The notes under the pieces are model-generated. The model searched no databases. It was given only the letters and a program-made list of their open reading frames with translations, and was not told the origin of the DNA. From Aureobasidium sp. EXF-3400 (Eukaryota > Ascomycota > Dothideomycetes > Dothideales > Saccotheciaceae): a stretch of DNA of 59,318 nt. The translations under genes were made by a program, and so were the position numbers. Shown here piece by piece: positions 50,846 to 59,318 of this stretch; position 1 is the first letter of the stretch, and each line of letters opens with the position of its first letter. The stretch covers positions 1 to 59,318 of the forward strand of contig SWBL01000323.1 in NCBI GenBank assembly GCA_024195585.1. The letters run 5' to 3'.

Positions 50846-53800
50846 CTACATCTTGGGTGCTCTGAAGCCTACGAAAGGGATTCTGGTGCGCAGTAGGAGA
50901 CTGCTCGACACCACTGAAACTGAACTCAACGCCATGGCCAAACTGGCCCACACTGGATCCAGCCGAACGTGCGTCCCTCCACTGGTAATTGCATACAACG
51001 CTCCTGCCGCAACGGGTAATGCGATCAAGTTGTACACCAACGCCCACGCAAAGTTGAGCACGACCCGACGAAACACTACGCGCGACAGTTCCAGAAGTCT
51101 GACCAATGCATGCAAGTCGGATGACACGAGCACAAACGATGCTGTTGAGAGGGCTACATCGGAACCCGATCCGATTGCGACGCTCACATCCGCAGCAGCG
51201 AGAGCCGGAGAGTCGTTGATGCCGTCGCCGCACATGGCTACTGTAGCCCTCTGCTTGCGTGGCCCGATCAAACCTCGTGACCGCCGCGGTGCAAGGGTCT
51301 GTTGCAGGTACTTGATCTTATCTGCTTTTTGCTCCGGCATAACTCCAGCCATCACGTTTGATGGAGGTATCCCAACCGCTGCTCCGACGCTGTTCGCTGT
51401 AATTGCGTTGTCGCCTGAGATCATGAATACTTCGAGCCCCTGCTTCTGCAGCCACTTGACTACGGTGGCTGCTTCGGGTCGAAGTGGGTCTGCGATGGCA
51501 AAGGCTGCAAGCAAAGTGAAGGATGTTCCAGGGGACGAAGAAGTTGATAGAAGAGCAATAGACTTGCCTTGTTGCTTCCAGCTGTCAATCAGATGTCTGC
51601 TTTCCGAATCAAGCTGAACGTTGAAGTCTGCCATAAGTGCTTCGTTGCCGATGATTGCTGTGGCCTGTGAGGCCGGGTTTGCGTTCTTGAAGGATCCTTT
51701 AAGACCTTTGCCAGGAAGTTCCTCGACGTCAGTGACTTGTATGTTTTCCCCGATCGAGGCTCGGGCTTTGCTATACTCAACGACGGCTCTAGCAATAGGA
51801 TGACTGCTGTTCTCCTCGAGCACTCTCGCCATAGCCAAAGCAGTCTCTTTGGCGTCTTGATCACCAAGGATTTTACAGTCAGAAACAGCCGGCGCGGACC
51901 CCTGCGTCAACGTGCCCGTCTTGTCAAACACGACACAGTCGAGCATACTGGCTTCCTGGAATGCCTCTCCACCCCCCTTGACAAGAATTCCATGTCTGGC
52001 AGCCAATCCACCACCCACAAACAGAGCAGTAGGAGCAGCAAGACCAATGCCACAAGGACAAGCCACCACGAACACGGCAATTGAGAATTGCAGTGACCAA
52101 AAGGGCCACCCACCAATCTCTGAATCCAGCCACGAAGCTGGCAAGGCGCCAGAAAGGCCCAGAGAAAGCCAGATTATCCATGTGGAAATGCCGATCACGA
52201 TGATCAGGGGCACAAAGCGTGAGGTTAGAATATCAGCTATGCGTTCGACTGGTGCGCGTTTCGTTTGTCCTTCCCGGACTACTTTGATAATTTGGTCGAG
52301 CATTGAGGAACCCGAGATAGAAGTCAATCGCACATCTATAGGCGATCCCTTGTTGATGGTACCGGAAAAGACCTGATCGCCAGTCTGCTTAGATACGAGC
52401 CTGGATTCTCCTGTTAGACTGGCCTCGTCGAATTTAGTCTCGCCATCGACGATAATGCCGTCGAATGGAGGAGAACTGCCTTGGAGAACTCTGACCACAT
52501 CTCCAATTTCAAGCAGTTCGGTCGGTGTCTTGTCTAAACTCATGGAGTTGTTGTCATCGGAGGTAGTGACCAAGAGAGCGGTGTCAGGTCTTAGTGACCC
52601 CAAAGCAGCAACGGCGTCCCCAGTCTTTGCCTTGCTCCACGCCTCTAGCCCTCTACCACCCAGCAAGAATAAAGTCAAGAAGACCACAGAGTCAAAGTAG
52701 TAAGCCTGTCCTTGTCCCGTCATCTTCTTGCTATTTGTTGCATTGATAGCAAGAGCGGCGATGGAAGCAAAGTATGCAATTGACGTACCCAGACTGATCA
52801 ACATGTTCATATTGCCGAACCTGAATAGACGATGGCTCAGTGGCGTGCGTGATGAAGGCTTCCATATGATATATATGCCTTGGAGGCTTCGAATGTGGAA
52901 GATATCGGCAGCGAAGAAGTAGATGATGGTGCCCATAATGAACAATGCCCAGTCTGCTCTGCTCACCGTGCCTGCCCAGATGCTTTGCATAAGGTACTCA
53001 CGACCTGCGTTTTCGTGATTGACGAGCGTCATGTACACAATGCCAATGATAAACGTTGGGATTGCTGTAGCGAGGCATAGAACAAAGCGAAGGAGGATCT
53101 TTCTGCGTTCGGCAGCATGAATTTCCCTTGATCGTTGTTCAATGGTTGGAGGGTTGAAGATGGAGGCTTGGACTTCTGTGTCTAGACCATTGATGACTTC
53201 CAGGATGTGCCTTAGCGTCAGGGTTGGTGGCTGGGGCTGATAGCTAACTTTGAGCAGTGGGTTCGCCATGCTGCACTCTTCGTCGATCGTCACTTCAGCG
53301 TCAAACTTGTTCGAGAGTGCCTGTATAACACGAGGTGCACAATGGTGGCAGTACATGCCTGTCATCCGTAAGACAACTTTTCGTTCCAAAATCTGCTCTT
53401 GTGTTGTCTCAATGCTGTTGACTTCTTCGGTCGAAGCGTCAAAACCCAAGTCGTCGATGATCTCGATGATATCCTTCGCTCTTTCTTTGTCTCCTCTGAA
53501 TGACACTGTTGCACTGTTCGAGATCAGGTTTACCTGAACACTCTGAATCCATTCAGGCTGCTCAAGTCCAGCGGTAAGGGATTGTACACAAGCAGCACAC
53601 GTCATGCCTGTGATCGAAAATGTTGCTTTCCATATCTGTTCGTTGGTAATCTTTTTGACACCCAAACCATCCAATTCATTTAGGCAAACATCGTATCCAG
53701 CATCTTCGATTGACTCGGAGATGACTTTGTCGTTACTCCGACCTGAGAAGACGACAGTGGCGGAATTGCTGAGCAGGTTGACGTTGACATCCTGTACGAA

Positions 53801-54472
53801 GGGGTGCTGAGAGATGACCTGCGAGACATTGGTAACGCATGCACTACATGTCATTCCCTCGACCGAGAAGGTAGCACGAAATAGCTCAGGTATAGCAGAT
53901 TCCACAGAACCAAGCTTTTCTGTGACCTTCTCGCCATCCTCTTTCTCAGAAGACACCGAAATCCCTCTCTCGACGTCAGAAATATCGGCAAATGGCTGTG
54001 CCTTCTCCATCAAGGCTTCTGAAGAACCACGACTATGCTGAATTTCGTTGAGACATAGCGCACACTGCTCCAGATGTCTCTTTCTCTTTCTGCTGTTCTC
54101 CACCTCGACATCTTTGTCCTTCCATGCAGTCTTCCATCGCTGAACTGCTTGCTCTAAGCCCCAGTCTTCGTTGATGCCGGTATCCTCAGGTTGCCAAGGT
54201 CTGAATGTAGGTTCCCGATTCGCTGGTGCGACGCTGTAGACCTCAAAGCCTGCTTTCTCCAGGCTTGAAGTAATGGTGGTGTGTGAGATGGACGGATCAT
54301 GGCGAATCGTCACTGAGTGCTGGATCATCGAGTGCGATATCGATGACGGTTGGATGTTTAGGTCTTCCAGACAAAATTGAATGCTCGTAATACATGAAGG
54401 ACAATGTAGATTCGATATGAAAAATGTAGTAGTTGTTGTGACCTCCTCATCAATTGTGTGAGGTTGCGCCAT
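50846..54472 (-). CDS. Copper-transporting P1B-type ATPase
   Basis: Heavy-metal ATPase that moves Cu(I) across a membrane, either into the Golgi (Ccc2/CtpA role) or out of the cell (CrpA role). Single exon, 1208 aa. Metal-binding N-terminus: a CPSC motif at 24-27, two classical HMA domains (GMTCSACV near 210, GMTCAACV near 290) and a fourth, GMYCHHC, near 374. An extra CALC pair lies in the basic linker near 136. Membrane helices follow, then the actuator motif LTGESRLVSK, the permeation motif CPC (VACPCGIGLAAPTAL, near 805), phosphorylation site DKTGTLTQG near 849, the HP motif (ENSSHPIARAV) and GDGINDSPALAAADVSVAIG near 1082. All catalytic elements are intact. The sequence alone does not decide between the Ccc2 and CrpA roles. 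Confidence 0.93.
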   Translation of the reverse strand: MAQPHTIDEEVTTTTTFFISNLHCPSCITSIQFCLEDLNIQPSSISHSMIQHSVTIRHDPSISHTTITSSLEKAGFEVYSVAPANREPTFRPWQPEDTGINEDWGLEQAVQRWKTAWKDKDVEVENSRKRKRHLEQCALCLNEIQHSRGSSEALMEKAQPFADISDVERGISVSSEKEDGEKVTEKLGSVESAIPELFRATFSVEGMTCSACVTNVSQVISQHPFVQDVNVNLLSNSATVVFSGRSNDKVISESIEDAGYDVCLNELDGLGVKKITNEQIWKATFSITGMTCAACVQSLTAGLEQPEWIQSVQVNLISNSATVSFRGDKERAKDIIEIIDDLGFDASTEEVNSIETTQEQILERKVVLRMTGMYCHHCAPRVIQALSNKFDAEVTIDEECSMANPLLKVSYQPQPPTLTLRHILEVINGLDTEVQASIFNPPTIEQRSREIHAAERRKILLRFVLCLATAIPTFIIGIVYMTLVNHENAGREYLMQSIWAGTVSRADWALFIMGTIIYFFAADIFHIRSLQGIYIIWKPSSRTPLSHRLFRFGNMNMLISLGTSIAYFASIAALAINATNSKKMTGQGQAYYFDSVVFLTLFLLGGRGLEAWSKAKTGDAVAALGSLRPDTALLVTTSDDNNSMSLDKTPTELLEIGDVVRVLQGSSPPFDGIIVDGETKFDEASLTGESRLVSKQTGDQVFSGTINKGSPIDVRLTSISGSSMLDQIIKVVREGQTKRAPVERIADILTSRFVPLIIVIGISTWIIWLSLGLSGALPASWLDSEIGGWPFWSLQFSIAVFVVACPCGIGLAAPTALFVGGGLAARHGILVKGGGEAFQEASMLDCVVFDKTGTLTQGSAPAVSDCKILGDQDAKETALAMARVLEENSSHPIARAVVEYSKARASIGENIQVTDVEELPGKGLKGSFKNANPASQATAIIGNEALMADFNVQLDSESRHLIDSWKQQGKSIALLSTSSSPGTSFTLLAAFAIADPLRPEAATVVKWLQKQGLEVFMISGDNAITANSVGAAVGIPPSNVMAGVMPEQKADKIKYLQQTLAPRRSRGLIGPRKQRATVAMCGDGINDSPALAAADVSVAIGSGSDVALSTASFVLVSSDLHALVRLLELSRVVFRRVVLNFAWALVYNLIALPVAAGALYAITSGGTHVRLDPVWASLAMALSSVSVVSSSLLLRTRIPFVGFRAPKM

Positions 54473-55069
54473 GATGAATCGAGATGGCGAAGATTAAGAT
54501 AGCGACGGATAAGAGGTATTTGGAGATTACTAGTATCGCAGGGGGTTTCTTGCCTTGTTAAATAATAAGTCTACTCTTGGATTCGCCATGTCATGGTTTT
54601 CCCGCACAAAACGCGCAACTGAAGGAGGAACGACGCACAAACAGCGCAGAGGCAAAAATCTCGGGAATAACGGTTAGTCATCCGCGAACGTCTCTCTAAG
54701 GACCATAACCTTGATGGCCACTCCTAATGTGCTTAGAGAAAATACATGTAGCTGTAGAATCACACAGACTACTTGAGAAACAAGGCAAGCTCCATTGAGA
54801 CACATTTCGCCAGCCCTTACCGGATTTCTGCCTGGCTAGTCAACAATTGTGCGTCCTTAATAGCACAACTACTGCTCTATACTATCTTGAGAAGAGGTCA
54901 ACGAGGGCAGGAGCACCAGAATCTAGCATATTCAAAGTTTTGTGTCAGTCATAATACTCTGCTTGCTCAAAAGAAATCACTCGATATTCAGAAAACTATA
55001 CACAACTAAGGAAAATAGAGTAAGCGCTATTCGCTTTACTAGGTAGGAACACAAGGAAACATCCGTCAT
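54473..55069. promoter_or_regulatory. Copper ATPase promoter region and MFS gene 3' flank
   Basis: 597 bp between two minus-strand genes. I looked for copper-regulator motifs (Ace1-type with GCTG, Mac1-type TTTGCTC) and saw only poor matches. AT-rich on the right. No gene. Confidence 0.4.
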
Positions 55070-56674
55070 CTACACATCAACCTCAGAGTCGGACTCGGCA
55101 TCAAACACACTGCTCCAGCGCAATAATTCAGCTGGGATGTCCTGTCCAACAAGGGGAGCCTCTCTCAGTCTCCAGTTGATACACGACCCAGTGAATGCTA
55201 GCGCAGCCAACAGCGCCCATAAAGTCGCGTTGATAGCGACTACCGAGTATGCGTCCGAAAGATAATAGCTCAGCCCACTCACACCAACCGCAAGAGCTTT
55301 GAAGAGGTTAGAGAGGCCAAGAAGACCAATGCTGGTACCAGCAGATGCTGCGTTTGGGGCCGCAGAGAACGCAAGTAAGATGGCCAGCACCATTGCTAGT
55401 TCAACAGATAATTCTTTGGCGACCACGGCCACTGTGCTGAACACAGCCCATGAGGTTCCTGGTGCTCCAGATACTGTAGCAAGCATAGCGAAGAACGGAA
55501 TAAACACGTAGATAGCAGGAAAGGCGACAGAGATCTGGCGGTAAGCTGACAATGCAGACACTTTGGCCGAGAACTTTGGCAAGGCGTAGAACACTCCCAT
55601 AGCGGCCACAATTTTTACGATGGTGATAATCGTGTTCAAAAGACCACAAGGAAGGCCCATACCACCCACATTAGCAGGTGAGTCAGCAAGATGCGGAAGC
55701 AGCACCTCAAATGTTGATGAGTGCAAAGACAGAATAGAAAAGGAAGCCAGAAGGGTCAAGAAGGAAGGAGCTTGCAGAAAGTCGTCAATGCAGATTCTGG
55801 AGGATTGTTCGTCGAGATCCACAACAGACACAGACAATAATGCCTCGCTGTCGTCGACTGTATGTCCAAGCAAGGTCGTCTCTTCACTCTTACAGCTGAC
55901 TGCAACATGGCGGTTCAAGGTCTACGAAAATGTAAGCATACGAAAATGTCAGGTTACCCGGAAAGTACGCACCTCATGCAAGCAGAAAGCTTCGACCAGG
56001 AAGATAACAAGAATTAAGCTAGCACACGCAATCTGACCGTTCAGAGCAGGCCACCGTGACCAAATTCCAACAGGTGCATGCTCGCCAACTTGTCTGACAA
56101 TTGACTGCAAAAGTGGACCAACACCTCCACAAACAGATATGAGAGGCAAGCGAGATACAGTTTGTAGGGCTTTGGTAGACGGCATACTTAGGTCGGCAAG
56201 CATCGCGAGAGCAGCTGTAAAGACTGCAGAGCCCATGCATCCAGACAGAAAACGCAGAGCGACCCATCCAGGAAGGCTGATGGCAAAGCCCATGAACAGA
56301 CAGCACGCTAATGTACCACTCAGACCAAGCATAGCTGTCGTCTTCCGTCCAACCTTGTCTGCTGTCAAGCCCCAGAAGACACTGCATGTGCTTCCAAAGA
56401 AGTATGCGCACTCCAGAAGACTTCTGATATACGCCGAGCTGTAATCCGAACAAGCAGACGAGGAGGCATCAATAAGCAATGGTATCTGTGCCGAGAGAGA
56501 TGCCGCCATGATTGCTTCGGAAAGAAGAAGCAGATATACTAATGTCCTTTGGCGTGAGCTGCCTTGTCTTGAAGGCTGAAATTCATCCTCTACGATCCAA
56601 GCTCTTTTCTCGTCATACTGTGCAAAATCAGAAACAGAAATTGAGGACTGAATCCTACTGTGCGATCTAGACAT
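55070..56674 (-). CDS. Major facilitator superfamily transporter
   Basis: 12-helix secondary transporter of unknown substrate. Model: complement(join(55070..55921, 55973..56674)), 517 aa. The start is taken at MSRSHSRIQ because the upstream in-frame ATG at 56812 would add a 46-residue stretch without typical features. The intron has ends GTGCGT and CGTAG. Helices 1-6 lie in exon 1 (LVYLLLLSEAIMAASLSAQI, then a loop with GLTADKVGRKTT, the MFS signature between helices 2 and 3, and CLFMGFAISLPGWVALRFLSG). Six further helices follow after a central loop in exon 2. The tail is acidic (DAESDSEVDV). It resembles the fungal MFS branch related to yeast YCR023C and plant ZIF1, but that placement is loose. 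Lying next to a copper ATPase may be chance. Confidence 0.78.
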
Positions 56675-57493
56675 GCTGTTGAACAGGATACGATGTAACG
56701 AATGAATAGGGAAGTTGCAGCAGATACAATGATGGACAGGGGTCAGTCTAAAAAGAGTGTCTAGACGGTGGACCAGCCACAGATCAACAAAGGAATGAAT
56801 GGGCAGAGACAAGGAAAAATTGGTTGCGATGGAGCAAAAGATGAGAAAGAGCGACAGATGTCGTCGCGAATCACGCTTTCATGCTGAGACGTTGGCGCCC
56901 CTCGCCGAGTAAAGGGGCCCACAGTATCGCGCTCGCGGTGACTCGAGGTTATAAATAGCTATCATTGCCCTCGAGTCATATCGTGACGGCGAGGTACAAT
57001 GGCGAGATGAAGCCCTATGTTGTGTGGGATAATACCTAGTCAATGATTTGTAGATGTTGTTCTATCAGAGTCGCCTCGCCACGGCACTTGAGTCTGGGAT
57101 TCATTGAATTGTAGGGTTACAACAGCCACTAGGAAAGTGCGACCCTAGCGAGCAAAAACACCTTTCACGGTCCCTCGAGAAGCCTTACAATCTGTTCAAT
57201 CAATGCGGCTCTCGTTGGAAACATTCTTTGTTCTCTGAACATCAATAGTGTCGTGTGCCGAACAGCAAAGGAACGAGTCGATACAGGGCCAAGTCCGTCA
57301 TCGACCGTTGACGGAACGAGCAGCGCATCGCATCATCGCGAAGCCAGCCAAAGCCATTGCTACAATCATCCAAATCACCTGTCGGAAATACATCAAGTAG
57401 GTGAAGGGGAACAGGACTTAAAAAATGGATTCTGATACCAGACGTCAACGCAGAAGTCGCTGATGTCTGGAACACCGCGACGGCAGAAGAATA
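56675..57493. promoter_or_regulatory. Divergent promoter region, MFS transporter / Gid4-like protein
   Basis: 819 bp between start codons. A good TATAAATA word sits at 56951, about 280 bp from the MFS start and 540 bp from the Gid4-like start. No gene. Confidence 0.45.
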
Positions 57494-58951
57494 ATGGCCA
57501 ATTCAAGCCGTGACCGACAACTTCTGCGAGATCTGAACCGCCTAGACCGCCGACGAGAAGCAGAGGCCACCGATCGCTCCACCGAAGACGAAACGAGGAG
57601 GCAGAGACTCCAGAGGGTGCTTGCGAGACTGTCTCGCCTAGAGAACTCGAGACCGACATCATATGGCATTCCGCCCACAGAGCACCAGTCCCTGTACGAC
57701 TGGGCTCCTACCCGTACCAACGAAGACCAGCTCGAGTCCGACCAAGCTGCCTCGCGTCGTCGTGCCCTGTATCGTCGCCATGACCTAAGAAGTGCTGCCA
57801 TTATGCAAAATGCCCGTACCAGCGTGCTCTCTCCAAGTGCAACGCAGCAGCTTGACGAAGACGCCAACGATACCCATGACGCCCGGAGCGCATACCGACG
57901 AACGTACCTGGCCGATAGCCCTGCTGCACAGGAACCACTGTCTTCGACTTCTGTGTCACGACCATCACCTCTGCTCGAGTCTGCTGTCAGATATCTCGAC
58001 GATGTGCGCGATTGCTCGTCATACGACGAGTCGCTTTCTGCGGCCCTGGATCATGGCCTCTTCACTCCTGAGTGCTATGATGACCTGATAACCGATACGG
58101 GGAGCTGCCTGCGTCCACAACCTTCCTCATGGCTTTCACCCGGAGCCATCTTCCGAGGTACTCAACATACCACCACACCCGCAAAGGCACCCTCCACGCG
58201 CTCGCCCCCAGCATTCGATGCCACTCGTCCGTGGCTGGCTCATACCCCAAACCCATACTCTCGCTCACTTGCCCCTTCTTTGTCCGGTAATCCATTCTCT
58301 TATCTATCGTTACCCCCACGAGATGTTCAGGATCGATGGCCTGTCAAGGTCACAATTCAGGCGGTAGACCTGGAAAATATGACTGTGGCAGGTACCATGG
58401 AGGCCTTTGACGTACCCAACACAACACACCAATCTGTTGAACCATGCACACCGGCACCTCCAATCACAACATACTTGGAAGGCCAGATAATTGACCTGAA
58501 CGTATACACTTTTCTTACACCTGCCAATTCGCCAAGCACTGGGGGCATTACATTTCCCCCAACGACAGCCCAAACAGATGCGTCGTACTGGCGGAATCTG
58601 CCACCATTCAACAGCATGAAGTCGGACGAAGACGTTGCTCGAGCAATGCTGAGTCGGGCGCAAATGGATGAAATCATGTCTGAATGGATTTTTATGCGCT
58701 GGAAGGAGCGTTGCTTTATACATTCTGAAACAGACCTTTGCCATAGACACACCGGCCATCCGACTGCCGGTGAAGGAGACGACAACGATTTGAATCACGG
58801 ATTGACGATCAGTGGATTTTACTATGTTAGTCTGAGGAGGAGCGATGGGAATATTGATGGTCTGTATTTCGATACCAAGACGAGTCCATATCAACATTTG
58901 AGACTTGCTGCGAGGAGTAGAGGGACGCTCGGGTCATGGCAGTTCAAATGA
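57494..58951 (+). CDS. Gid4/Vid24-family substrate receptor of the GID (CTLH) ubiquitin ligase
   Basis: Intronless, 485 aa. The C-terminal half (from about residue 210) is the Vid24/Gid4 beta-barrel domain: SPGAIFRGTQ, RWPVKVTIQAVDLENMTVAG, ITTYLEGQIIDLNVYTF, ASYWRNLPPF, MSEWIFMRWKERCFI, LTISGFYYVSLRRSDGNIDG and YFDTKTSPYQHLRL. This order is that of Gid4, which binds proline N-degrons and in yeast targets gluconeogenic enzymes. The N-terminal 200 residues are Arg/Asp/Ser-rich and disordered, longer than in yeast Gid4 (about 360 aa). Long-tailed forms also occur among Gid4 relatives such as Gid10, so the exact paralogue is open. Confidence 0.85.
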   Translation: MANSSRDRQLLRDLNRLDRRREAEATDRSTEDETRRQRLQRVLARLSRLENSRPTSYGIPPTEHQSLYDWAPTRTNEDQLESDQAASRRRALYRRHDLRSAAIMQNARTSVLSPSATQQLDEDANDTHDARSAYRRTYLADSPAAQEPLSSTSVSRPSPLLESAVRYLDDVRDCSSYDESLSAALDHGLFTPECYDDLITDTGSCLRPQPSSWLSPGAIFRGTQHTTTPAKAPSTRSPPAFDATRPWLAHTPNPYSRSLAPSLSGNPFSYLSLPPRDVQDRWPVKVTIQAVDLENMTVAGTMEAFDVPNTTHQSVEPCTPAPPITTYLEGQIIDLNVYTFLTPANSPSTGGITFPPTTAQTDASYWRNLPPFNSMKSDEDVARAMLSRAQMDEIMSEWIFMRWKERCFIHSETDLCHRHTGHPTAGEGDDNDLNHGLTISGFYYVSLRRSDGNIDGLYFDTKTSPYQHLRLAARSRGTLGSWQFK

Positions 58952-59251
58952 GTTTAGTCGATAATAAGACAGAAGAATATCACCTTGGTTTGAGTACAGG
59001 CACTGACCAAAGACCACTTTCGGATACTGAGCTGTAATGACAGCATGGCAGACACGGTTTACGACACTAGTAGAGCAAGCATTGATGTGTGTTTGGAGAG
59101 TTTTCTCATTCCATTTTGAACTTGTATGCCATTTGCCGTTTCCTCGACACCTTTGCCCGATCCTCCATTCTGTTTCATTGACGTGATTGATATTGTTCGG
59201 GAAGCTCGATGTTTTCAAAAGAAAGACGCGGCGTAAAGCGCAATGAAGCGT
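58952..59251. other. 3' flanks of convergent genes
   Basis: 300 bp between the Gid4-like gene and the stop codon of the partial gene at the right edge. No gene; the short minus frame 58934-59218 overlaps the Gid4-like end. Confidence 0.4.
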
Positions 59252-59318
59252 TTACTGCTCGGTCTGGAAGTAGTTGAGGAGGATGGAGCGCTCCTGCGAC
59301 TCCTCACCCCAGTCCTTG
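59252..59318 (-). CDS. C-terminal end of an unidentified gene, cut by window edge
   Basis: The last 67 bases, read on the minus strand, give an open frame KDWGEESQERSILLNYFQTE ending in Gln and TAA at 59252-59254. Codon use looks like coding sequence (GAG, CGC, CTC, TTC, CAG). Too short to identify. Confidence 0.5.
   Translation of the reverse strand, partial: KDWGEESQERSILLNYFQTEQ

Noticed and set aside
54473..55069. Copper-regulator (Ace1/Mac1-type) sites upstream of the copper ATPase
   Set aside because: Only partial matches to the consensus; not better than chance for this length.
50846..56674. Copper ATPase plus MFS transporter as a metal-resistance cluster
   Set aside because: Only two genes, a 0.6-kb gap, and no sequence evidence that the MFS protein handles metals.
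1..59318. Transposable elements, secondary-metabolite clusters, viral insertions or CRISPR arrays
   Set aside because: No transposase, reverse transcriptase, PKS/NRPS, viral or repeat-spacer pattern was seen on either strand; the window reads as core genome.

Overview
This is a stretch of nuclear chromosome from a filamentous ascomycete (Pezizomycotina; probably a Dothideomycete, though that rank is a guess from gene content and intron style rather than a tree). Genes are dense and lie on both strands. Introns mostly run 50-70 nt with GTRNGT-type donors and CTNAY/YAG ends. Intergenic gaps are short. I found no transposon, CRISPR array, tRNA, rRNA or secondary-metabolite core gene.

Layout, left to right. 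1-3.9 kb: the 5' part of ribosomal protein eL32 (minus, cut by the window edge), a membrane-anchored Ubp1/Ubp16-like deubiquitinase (minus) and the ribosome-biogenesis factor Alb1 (plus). 4.5-13 kb: a large FUSC/DUF2421 membrane protein, an unrecognised Q/P-rich protein, a small ankyrin protein, SF3b subunit 5 and Nse3 of the Smc5/6 complex. 13-20 kb: the COMPASS subunit Spp1, the phenylalanyl-tRNA synthetase beta chain and the PP2A scaffold subunit. 21-31 kb: a small GPI-anchored wall protein, an L-arabinitol/sorbitol-type dehydrogenase, an unrecognised single-pass membrane protein and a KTR-family mannosyltransferase. 31-43 kb: a DUF4604 protein, the Dsc1/Tul1 RING ligase, mitofusin Fzo1, ESCRT-III Vps2, a Ptc1-like PP2C, RNA polymerase III subunit Rpc11 and Mediator subunit Med31. 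43-50 kb: an unrecognised gene, a decayed second copy of the Med31 5' end, the morphology protein Pal1, a RecA/Rad51-like protein that has lost its Walker residues, and complex I subunit NDUFS5. 50-59.3 kb: a coiled-coil protein of unknown function, a copper P-type ATPase, an MFS transporter, a Gid4/Vid24-family receptor and the last codons of another gene.

Most genes are housekeeping: translation and ribosome assembly, splicing, transcription, chromosome maintenance, ubiquitin control, secretion/glycosylation and mitochondria. Neighbours do not form one pathway. The repeated architecture is divergent pairs sharing one promoter region and convergent pairs with very short gaps (18 bp at 50.8 kb, 44 bp at 31.6 kb). 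Most introns were placed by hand from splice signals and reading-frame continuity. Each spliced model given with exon coordinates sums to a multiple of three, but none has been checked against RNA.

The points most worth following are the decayed Med31 duplicate at about 44.8-45.2 kb, the Rad51-like protein with degenerate Walker A and B, the lineage-type membrane protein at 24.9-27.2 kb, and the extremely short first coding exons (6 and 10 nt) of Vps2 and Rpc11. I did not find a self-contained new defence or biosynthetic system.
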